Below, piece by piece: positions 23,987-29,554 of a DNA stretch of 34,241 nucleotides. The notes under the pieces were generated by a model. The model searched no databases, had not been told where the DNA came from, and was given only the letters and a program-made list of their open reading frames with translations. The stretch's first letter is position 1; the number at the start of each line of letters is the position of its first letter. Position numbers and translations under genes: made by a program. Source of the stretch: a virus; IMG/VR virus record IMGVR_UViG_3300021963_000390, positions 1 through 34,241 of that record; one strand, written 5' to 3'.

Positions 23987-24728
23987 TTACAACTTTCAAT
24001 TTTGGAGTGCAGTGTTCAGCAAGTAAGGGCTGTAACACGTCTTCTTCAAAGCTACGAATGAACTTTTCTTGCCCCACATGAGGCAAACTAATTGATGGGT
24101 CTAAGTAAACCGTAAAGCCGTCTTCGATTGCGCGGTCGCAGAATAGGTAGTCTTCGCCGTAGTACTCACCGTTCACAATCTTCAAGTCAAAGATGGCGCT
24201 GTCGGTACGGTTATCTACGTTGTTGAAATAGTCCCACTCTGGGTGGTTAGCAATCATCGTCTCAAGAACGTGACGCTGAATCATCATGAATCCAGTACCA
24301 ATACGCTTCACACGCAGTAGGCCGTTCTTATCAAACTCCAAAGCACCTTGCTCATCAAGGTAGTAGTCTAGGAAGAACTTGCGGTCCATGCCACGGCGTG
24401 GGTAGATACCAGCCGTGATGTCTTTGTCAAGACTCAACGCCATTAGACGGAGTATTGCGTCAGCGGTAACCACCACATCAGCATCGACAAACAAAAGCGT
24501 GTCTGCATCAGATTTAAGAAAGTCCGCAACCAAGCAGTTGCGTGCCTTCGTAATAAGAGAACACCCCGAAAGGTGTGTGAGATAAAGCTTAATCCCCAAC
24601 GGCTGAACCTGTACGGCAAGGTTGGACAACGCGAAAGCTGAATCAATGTTCAGCTTCCCATCGTAAGCGGGAATGCAAACCATAAGTTTGCGCCCCACTA
24701 GATTAATGCTTTTCTCGGTATCAGCCAT
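23979..24728 (-). CDS. Glycosyltransferase-like protein, GT-A type (copy 1)
   Basis: A 249-aa protein with hallmarks of GT-A nucleotide-sugar transferases: a first Rossmann-like strand (KLMVCIPAYDG, 14-24), SLITKARNCL at 57-66, a DxD metal/nucleotide site in FVDADVV at 80-86, GIYPRRGMD at 107-115, GTGFMM at 144-149, GEDYLFC at 191-197 and His217 near the end. These match, in the same order, the second copy at 16388-17101. Such enzymes transfer a sugar from a nucleotide donor to an acceptor; the acceptor here is unknown. It lies among virion genes and overlaps its neighbours by 8 bases on each side, so a virion or cell-surface glycosylation role is plausible. Activity itself is inferred. Confidence 0.8.
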   Translation of the reverse strand: MADTEKSINLVGRKLMVCIPAYDGKLNIDSAFALSNLAVQVQPLGIKLYLTHLSGCSLITKARNCLVADFLKSDADTLLFVDADVVVTADAILRLMALSLDKDITAGIYPRRGMDRKFFLDYYLDEQGALEFDKNGLLRVKRIGTGFMMIQRHVLETMIANHPEWDYFNNVDNRTDSAIFDLKIVNGEYYGEDYLFCDRAIEDGFTVYLDPSISLPHVGQEKFIRSFEEDVLQPLLAEHCTPKLKVVNG

Positions 24729-25227
24729 AGTACACGTTGGCAGAAAGTAAATTGGAAATGCTCAAGTAGATACCGTTTTTAACCAGTATCCCTTCGCCGG
24801 GAATCAACGCAAAATTACCAAACAAGTCAGAAGCGCCAGTGTCGTAACTAGCAACCCACAACGATGCGTACACAGCCGCTGTTCCGCCTGCGATAGTTCC
24901 AGAGTTAATGTCTGTCACTGTAAAAGTGTTTGCGGTTAAACGTGTAATTACATAGTTGCCGTTTGTGCCGGATGTTCCGCTTGCTGTTGCAAACGCAATC
25001 CCAACTACATCTCCAGTAACCAGCCCGTGCGCGCTCTTGGTAACAGTGATAAGCGTAGCCGCTCTCTCGTATGTTGCCGAGACAGGTGCTGTGGTGGTGT
25101 CAAAGATGTCCAGTGTTCCAACCGTAGCTGTTCCAACCATAGAAATGGCTTTTAACCTATTTCTTCCCAAAACAACAAAACCAGAGTTGTTAAGGTGACC
25201 CGCTTTTACGTCTGTTTGCATACCCAT
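24721..25227 (-). CDS. Virion protein with small beta domain
   Basis: A 168-aa protein of unknown family. I place the start at ATG 25227, 7 bases after GGAG; a TTG two codons earlier is less likely. The first 45 residues (GHLNNSGFVVLGRNRLKAIS) look like a structural anchor. Residues roughly 52-112 form a repeated phage beta module: LITVTKSAHGLVTGDVVGI, NGNYVITRLTANTFTV and GTIAGGTAAV. A related module occurs near the N terminus of the 783-aa nozzle candidate at 7114-9465. It follows the UUCG terminator and overlaps the downstream glycosyltransferase-like gene by 8 bases. Confidence 0.72.
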   Translation of the reverse strand: MGMQTDVKAGHLNNSGFVVLGRNRLKAISMVGTATVGTLDIFDTTTAPVSATYERAATLITVTKSAHGLVTGDVVGIAFATASGTSGTNGNYVITRLTANTFTVTDINSGTIAGGTAAVYASLWVASYDTGASDLFGNFALIPGEGILVKNGIYLSISNLLSANVYYG

Positions 25228-25250
25228 AATCAATCTCCTTGTTCAAAACT

Positions 25251-25266
25251 AGGGGCCGAAGCCCCT
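25251..25266 (-). terminator. Rho-independent terminator with UUCG tetraloop
   Basis: The minus strand reads AGGGGC-TTCG-GCCCCT-AGTTTT: a perfect 6-bp GC-rich stem closed by the very stable UUCG tetraloop and followed by a short T run. It lies 8 bases past the stop of the 167-aa gene. The next gene's AAGGAG begins only a few bases beyond the T run, so downstream genes depend on read-through or partial termination. Confidence 0.75.
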
Positions 25267-25274
25267 GAGATTAA

Positions 25275-25778
25275 TTACTGTTGGTTTGCGGGTGGGTTAG
25301 CGTTACCGCTAGAGTCGCGCACAATGTATTCGACAGTAACAGTAATCGTACCAGCAGTAGCGTCAGCAGTAGCCGCTGTAAAAGTACCGTAAATGATCGC
25401 ATCAGTTGTACCGATGCTGTCATAAACACCTGAAGTAGCCGCTGCAATAGTAGCTGGAGAAGTTTGAACCGCTGTAGCGCCGGTATTGACCGAAGCCATG
25501 TACAGGTTAGCTGTAGTGCCATTACCGATAGTAACGCCGCAGTTAGTCGCGCCAGTCAAGGCAACATTAACCTCAAGGCCAAAGTTAAGAATTTTAGCGC
25601 CAGCAGGAAGCACAAACATTTGTTGTGCAACAGGAGTTGCCAAAATTACGGAAGAGGGGGCTGTGTAAGTCTGGGCAACGATAGTTGCTCCCATGTTACG
25701 AATAGTGCCAGCGGTAGTACCAGTTGTGTTTTTTACAGTACCCAATAACCAAGGGCCTAGGTGAGTTGCGAATCCCAT
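25275..25778 (-). CDS. Beta-rich virion protein, flanked by terminators
   Basis: A 167-aa protein rich in Thr, Ala, Val and Gly and almost free of charge in its middle, as in many capsid-surface or tail proteins. It begins MGFATHLGPWLLGTVKNTTG and contains hydrophobic alternating strands (QMFVLPAGAKILNFGLEVNV; TAGTITVTVEYIV) that suggest a jelly-roll or Ig-like fold. I do not recognise a named family. GGAG precedes the ATG with 8-base spacing. It lies alone between two hairpin terminators and has its own promoter candidate, so it may be expressed at a level separate from its neighbours. A head-fibre or decoration role is an inference. Confidence 0.75.
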   Translation of the reverse strand: MGFATHLGPWLLGTVKNTTGTTAGTIRNMGATIVAQTYTAPSSVILATPVAQQMFVLPAGAKILNFGLEVNVALTGATNCGVTIGNGTTANLYMASVNTGATAVQTSPATIAAATSGVYDSIGTTDAIIYGTFTAATADATAGTITVTVEYIVRDSSGNANPPANQQ

Positions 25779-25800
25779 AAGAATATCTCCATGCGTTGTA

Positions 25801-25843
25801 GCGTATCAATCTGCATGAGGTCAGCCGAGCCTGTTTGATACGC
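25801..25843. repeat. 9-bp inverted repeat in the leader of the 167-aa gene
   Basis: GCGTATCAA at 25801-25809 and TTGATACGC at 25835-25843 are perfect reverse complements separated by 25 bases. A second short inverted repeat, CCGA/TCGG, overlaps its right arm at 25842-25855. In RNA this would be a stem-loop between the capsid terminator and the ribosome binding site; in DNA it could be an operator. Either way it is non-coding sequence with clear symmetry. Confidence 0.55.
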
Positions 25844-25865
25844 CGATGAATCTCGGAATGTCTTC

Positions 25866-25894
25866 AATATACACCAAAAGAAAAGGGGGCACAA
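25866..25894 (-). promoter_or_regulatory. Candidate sigma70-type promoter for the 167-aa gene
   Basis: Reading the minus strand, TATATT (25866-25871, five of six matches to the -10 consensus) lies 17 bases downstream of TTGTGC (25889-25894, only three of six matches to the -35 consensus). The -35 element would sit inside the capsid terminator hairpin. A start near 25859 would give a leader of about 80 bases before the ATG at 25778. The weak -35 keeps confidence low, but it is the only sizeable gap in the operon, directly after a terminator. Confidence 0.35.
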
Positions 25895-25904
25895 GGCCCC
25901 TTTT
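25881..25904 (-). terminator. Rho-independent terminator after the capsid gene
   Basis: On the minus strand AAAAGGGG and CCCCTTTT form a perfect 8-bp stem with an 8-base loop, 8 bases past the capsid stop codon and followed by a CTTTTGG pyrimidine/T-rich stretch. It ends the packaging and head transcript. Because the stem is A/T at its base it might act in both directions, but no genes face it from the other side. Confidence 0.7.
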
Positions 25905-25905
25905 C

Positions 25906-25920
25906 GCTCTTTTTAAGAGC
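25906..25920 (-). other. Small hairpin overlapping the capsid stop codon
   Basis: A 6-bp inverted repeat (GCTCTT / AAGAGC with a 3-base loop) spans the TAA of the capsid gene, immediately before the larger terminator hairpin. It may protect the transcript 3' end or pause RNA polymerase, but with so short a stem it could be chance. Confidence 0.4.
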
Positions 25921-26821
25921 CAGATGAGGCAAAAGCGCCTAGTGGGTCAGACCAGCCGAACGAATAACGCTCGCGAGCCTTATAACGCACGTTGCCAGTA
26001 TCGAAGTCACCGTCCATCGAAGTTGCCAAAGGCACACGCTCGAAGTGCTTCATACCGTTAGGTACGTCGGTCAACAAGAACCAAGCGTTGGTGTCGGTCA
26101 AGAAGTGGTTAGTTGTATAACCTTCTGGAATCGAACCATTGTTCTTCAACGCGTTGATATCGTTGTCAGTTGTGCCAACACGGAGGCTGGTTTCTAACAA
26201 ACGAGTAGCAACGAACTGAAGCGCTGGAGGAACAATCAACTTGCGTGGTTTAGCAGCAATCAACAGTCCACGCTCATCAGTCCAACCAGCGATCTGGATA
26301 ACGGCGGCTTCAAGGGAAGTCTCGTTCAAATCGGTTTGGGTAGATGGAGTGTTGGAGTTGACACCACCAGAAACCAAGGGGTGTGCTGTAGAGAACAGAG
26401 CAACGCCGTCGCCACCGAGGTAGCTAGCAGAGAAGCCGTTGTTCAAAACAGAAGCCGCCTTGACTTGCTTGGTGTAAGACATTGCACGGGCTAAAGCCTT
26501 GGTGTAACGGTTAGACAAGCTGTCATACAAGTTATCTTCCATTGCTTCTTCAGTGATGGAGAAGCCTTGAGCGATAGTCTCGTGGTTGTAACGGGCAGTC
26601 CATGCTTCTTGTGCGTTGTCATACGAAATGGCGGAGCCTTCGTTCTTGACAGGTGCGGCAGAGAAGCCAGACAGTTTTGTTTCCTCTTCAAAAGAACGCT
26701 CAGAAGCTTCGGTTTCGAAGATTTCTTTGTGCTCTTCGCCGTAACGAGCGTACTCCATGCCGAACAAAGCGTTCAGACCGGGAAGGAGTTCTTTAAGTAG
26801 TTGTGCGCGTGAAATAGCCAT
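25913..26821 (-). CDS. Major capsid protein (Mu gpT-like, HK97 fold)
   Basis: A 302-aa protein that should form the icosahedral shell. Its length is close to Mu gpT. Seen: an N-terminal helix (MAISRAQLLKELLPGLNALFG), a charged segment rich in Glu (IFETEASERSFEEETKL), the stretch YNHETIAQGFSITEEAMEDN, then a P-domain-like region with FSTAHPLVSGG and APRK/VPPALQFVATRLLET-like strands, NDINALKN, and a C-terminal WFLLTDVPNG. These features are typical of the gpT-type major head subunit. AAGGAG precedes the ATG at ideal spacing, and a hairpin terminator directly follows the stop, fitting very high expression. Confidence 0.88.
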   Translation of the reverse strand: MAISRAQLLKELLPGLNALFGMEYARYGEEHKEIFETEASERSFEEETKLSGFSAAPVKNEGSAISYDNAQEAWTARYNHETIAQGFSITEEAMEDNLYDSLSNRYTKALARAMSYTKQVKAASVLNNGFSASYLGGDGVALFSTAHPLVSGGVNSNTPSTQTDLNETSLEAAVIQIAGWTDERGLLIAAKPRKLIVPPALQFVATRLLETSLRVGTTDNDINALKNNGSIPEGYTTNHFLTDTNAWFLLTDVPNGMKHFERVPLATSMDGDFDTGNVRYKARERYSFGWSDPLGAFASSGS

Positions 26822-26831
26822 GATTTACTCC

Positions 26832-27428
26832 TTATACACCAGTGGTGTTGTTATATTGGTGAACGTTGATTTTCACCAACAACTCGGCGTAAACACCGGC
26901 GGCTGTGGCAGTTTGCTCAACTACGTCGATAACACGCAATGGGATGGTTGCAGTAGTACCAGCGCCAGTCAATGTCACGCCAAAAGCGCTATTGCCAGTA
27001 CTAGTGTTACCTGCATTCAAAACCAAAGCTACGTTAGAGCCAACATCAGCACGGCTTGCAGTGCCCATAGTTGTACCAGAGGTAACAACAGCCACTTTAA
27101 ACAAAGCTTGTTGGTCATCCACAACGTAGGCATAAGCCAAGTTTGCAGAAGTTGAAGCCAATGCGGGGATATATTGACCTTGCACGGTTTGACCAGACGA
27201 ATTAACGTACTGACCGCCCATGCAAACACCAACAATAGTTCCAGCGTTAGTAGAGGTTGATTTAATCAAATAACCATCGCTATTGATTTGAACGGTATCG
27301 CCATTAAAAACAGCGGTGCCGAAACCAGCAGCAATAGGAATTTGACGCATTGCACCAGCATAGGGTTTACCATCAAGCGAGTTGATGGGTTCTAGGCCGT
27401 ACGGTGCCGAAACGGTAGGAAATGCCAT
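26832..27428 (-). CDS. Capsid decoration protein candidate
   Basis: A 198-aa, beta-rich, Thr/Ala/Gly/Val-rich protein directly upstream of the capsid gene. It starts MAFPTVSAPYGLEPIN, a form common to head-stabilising or minor head proteins, contains a central small beta domain (GDTVQINSDGYLIKST and IVGVCMGGQYVNSSG) and ends with VVEQTATAAGVYAELLVKIN. Decoration proteins bind the outside of the mature capsid. The gene has a clear GGAG site ahead of ATG, as expected for an abundant virion protein, and lies 10 bases from the capsid gene. An alternative is a capsid-fold accessory protein. Confidence 0.65.
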   Translation of the reverse strand: MAFPTVSAPYGLEPINSLDGKPYAGAMRQIPIAAGFGTAVFNGDTVQINSDGYLIKSTSTNAGTIVGVCMGGQYVNSSGQTVQGQYIPALASTSANLAYAYVVDDQQALFKVAVVTSGTTMGTASRADVGSNVALVLNAGNTSTGNSAFGVTLTGAGTTATIPLRVIDVVEQTATAAGVYAELLVKINVHQYNNTTGV

Positions 27429-27447
27429 TTAAGACTCCAAAAAAATA

Positions 27448-27897
27448 TTAAGAACCAGAACCAAAAGCTGTGCCGCGAGACACATTTGATTTTTTCTCAG
27501 TAAAAGTCGGCATACGTGGGTCGCTAAGACCCATGAACTTCGAATCTACAGAGTCAGTTTGAGCTTGTGCTTGCATCGCAAAATAAGCATTACGTTCTTG
27601 CACAATCTCAAGTGGGCACGCGCATAACATCAAGCCCCCGACTTCTACATTGCCAGTGGAATTACCCGGAATTTCTAGTTCTGGATAGTCCTCGGCTCTG
27701 ACAGCTTCCCAACCTTCGCGTCGTTTTTTAGACACGTTAGTATGCATAGATTCACCCAAAACAGATGTTGCAATCCAACGGTGAGCAATACCCGGACGTG
27801 GGTCTGGGTCTGGCAAAACTGAAGCAGGGCGCCACCCAACGCGTTTGATAGCGTCACGGGTTGTTTTGATACGTGCGGTGCGGTCGATTTCAGCCAT
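27448..27897 (-). CDS. Unknown protein between scaffold and decoration genes
   Basis: A 149-aa protein I cannot name. It begins MAEIDRTARIKTTRDAIKRVG, a basic helix, followed by Pro/Asp-rich loops, a segment WIATSVLGESMHTNVSKKRR, and ends in a flexible Ser/Gly tail. Two cysteines occur close together (LCACP), not arranged as a zinc site. It is coupled to the scaffold by a one-base TAATG overlap and is followed by a 19-base gap before the decoration candidate. Its place among head genes suggests a head-assembly or internal role, which is inference from context. Confidence 0.75.
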   Translation of the reverse strand: MAEIDRTARIKTTRDAIKRVGWRPASVLPDPDPRPGIAHRWIATSVLGESMHTNVSKKRREGWEAVRAEDYPELEIPGNSTGNVEVGGLMLCACPLEIVQERNAYFAMQAQAQTDSVDSKFMGLSDPRMPTFTEKKSNVSRGTAFGSGS

Positions 27898-28928
27898 TAG
27901 TTATTCTCCATTGCAGCTACATGTTTTGCGTAAACTTCTAAGGGAACCCCTAGTCGTTTGGCGAGTGATACTTGCGTTTGAGTCAAACGAATTTTCTTCG
28001 CAGACGTCACACGATTTGCAGGCGCAACAACAGTTGCGGGTTTGTTTTTGGGAGTGTCCCGAACAGTTGGTTCGTCATCTGAATCAGACTTAAACCTGTT
28101 GGGGAATGTGCGACGCATGTTGTCGTCGATTTGAGTGAAGTACTCATCGGTGCGAGCAAAGTCTTGCCCGTATTTGTCTACTAATTCTTGATGCAGTCCC
28201 ATCGCATAAGCTGACATGGCTTTTTCCTTATCGTCACCGAACCAAGGATTCCGTTCTATCCATTCGGATGTCTTCGGGTCCAGCTTGGGTGCCGCAGGTG
28301 CGGGGGCTGTTTGAGCGGACTGTACAACATCATTTTGCTGTTGTAAAGGGGTAGGCTTGAAATTTTGTGTTTGCTGCACTTTCATGCCTGCAAGCATCAT
28401 TTCTTCCTGTGCGGAAGCAAGAGCCTCAGAATCCCCTGCATCGTACGCCTGCTTGAGTTTGGACTTGGCATTGTCGAGTTCTATCTTTGCCAGCGTCTGG
28501 ACCTTTTCCATGTACGCCTTCTCACCACTTTGCACGTATTCTTGCAAGCGGCGGTTCTCGTCAACGAACGACTGGGCTAACTTTTCAAGTTCTTGCTTTT
28601 CTTGTATAGCCGTTTGTTTTGCACGCTCTTCGTCACGCCGTGCATAGGTCAGTTTCTCAATACGCTTGCGTACATTTGACGAATACGAGTCCAATTCCTC
28701 TTCTGTAGGGTCTTCTACATGTTTGTTTTTGGTGTCGTATTTCGTCTCCGTTGGCGGGGTATCGTCAACTATTTCAATCTCAGGTTCTTGCTTTTCAACC
28801 TTTTTACTTACTTTTTCGGGTTCTTGACCCTCAATTTCAAATTCAACCTTCGTTTCCGTATCTTCGTCTTTGACGTTGACTTGTACTTCGTCGGGGAATC
28901 TAAACGTGTCGCCTTTAAATTTTGACAT
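27897..28928 (-). CDS. Head scaffolding protein (probable)
   Basis: A 343-aa, acidic, highly charged protein. Residues 1-80 are Glu/Asp/Lys-rich and probably disordered; about 85-175 is a long coiled coil (Glu/Lys/Arg/Gln heptads); the C terminus is more basic, ending near a segment SAKKIRLTQTQVSLAKRLG that could be a helix-turn-helix-like capsid-binding tail. Scaffolds guide capsid-protein assembly and are then expelled or degraded. The call relies on composition plus position between portal and capsid genes; sequence identity within the family is usually low. A strong AAGGAG precedes the ATG. The stop overlaps the next start by one base (TAATG). Confidence 0.8.
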   Translation of the reverse strand: MSKFKGDTFRFPDEVQVNVKDEDTETKVEFEIEGQEPEKVSKKVEKQEPEIEIVDDTPPTETKYDTKNKHVEDPTEEELDSYSSNVRKRIEKLTYARRDEERAKQTAIQEKQELEKLAQSFVDENRRLQEYVQSGEKAYMEKVQTLAKIELDNAKSKLKQAYDAGDSEALASAQEEMMLAGMKVQQTQNFKPTPLQQQNDVVQSAQTAPAPAAPKLDPKTSEWIERNPWFGDDKEKAMSAYAMGLHQELVDKYGQDFARTDEYFTQIDDNMRRTFPNRFKSDSDDEPTVRDTPKNKPATVVAPANRVTSAKKIRLTQTQVSLAKRLGVPLEVYAKHVAAMENN

Positions 28929-28938
28929 AACTATCTCC

Positions 28939-29370
28939 TTAAGCGCGGCTTATGCCACGGGGGTCTTGCACGGTTGCTTCTACTTGGTCATCGTTGAGCA
29001 AGCGAAACTCTTTGCCGTGAATCTTTACGCGTGTTCCCGCGTACGGGCGCGTCAAAACGAAATCACCTGCTTTGCAGCGGGGTCCACTAGGGAATTTAGT
29101 TTCATCTTTGTAGCATTCGGGGCCAAGTTCCATCACATATAAGACAGGCGAAGTTAGTTCGTCTGCTCTACGGGTGGCTTCTGCACGAATGATGTTTGAG
29201 CCTTCGAATGTCTCAGGCACATCGATTACTGCCGCCAACAGCATCCAACCTTGTGGGTTTGGCAACTGCTTGGCTCTTTCTTCGAAGGGGATGTTCTCAA
29301 CTTCTTTTTCAGAAATTGCGGGTACATCAGGTATGGCATACATGCCGGGTTCTAGCGTGAGTTCACTCAT
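28939..29370 (-). CDS. GroES-like co-chaperonin
   Basis: A 143-aa protein whose residues about 40-135 follow the Cpn10/GroES plan: a first strand (GWMLLAAVI, 41-49), a flexible mobile-loop region (about 52-72, with hydrophobic NII at 59-61 that could contact GroEL), then YVMELGPECY, and CKAGDFVLTRPYAGTRVKI (99-117) and RLLNDDQVEATV (123-134), matching GroES's VGDIVIF, GYGVK and MSESDILAIV elements. The 40-residue N-terminal extension is not part of GroES. Phage co-chaperonins such as T4 gp31 replace host GroES so that GroEL can fold the capsid protein. Position just ahead of scaffold and capsid genes fits that role. No GroEL is encoded here. Confidence 0.85.
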   Translation of the reverse strand: MSELTLEPGMYAIPDVPAISEKEVENIPFEERAKQLPNPQGWMLLAAVIDVPETFEGSNIIRAEATRRADELTSPVLYVMELGPECYKDETKFPSGPRCKAGDFVLTRPYAGTRVKIHGKEFRLLNDDQVEATVQDPRGISRA

Positions 29371-29554
29371 CGTTTTTCTCCATCGTTTCCGCGAGGTCGA
29401 TTAAATCCCTCTCTGCGTAGGCCAGTCCCTCGATCACCCCACAGAGTTTTTGGTATTCACCAAAATCAGCGCACTTACCCGTAGCTACGTTATCGGCTAC
29501 TTCGTTCATGCGTTCGCGAAATTTCTTTCGCAATATTTCAAGTTCTTTTATCAA
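29363..29554 (-). CDS. Small helical protein between portal and co-chaperonin
   Basis: A 63-aa, almost entirely alpha-helical and highly charged protein. The first 20 residues are a Lys/Glu/Arg amphipathic helix and the second half (GVIEGLAYAERDLIDLAETM) another. I do not recognise a named family. It overlaps the portal stop by 4 bases and the co-chaperonin start by 8, so it is almost certainly translated with them. Small helical proteins in this slot occur in many short-tailed phages; a role in portal or head assembly is a guess from position only. Confidence 0.75.
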   Translation of the reverse strand: MIKELEILRKKFRERMNEVADNVATGKCADFGEYQKLCGVIEGLAYAERDLIDLAETMEKNDE

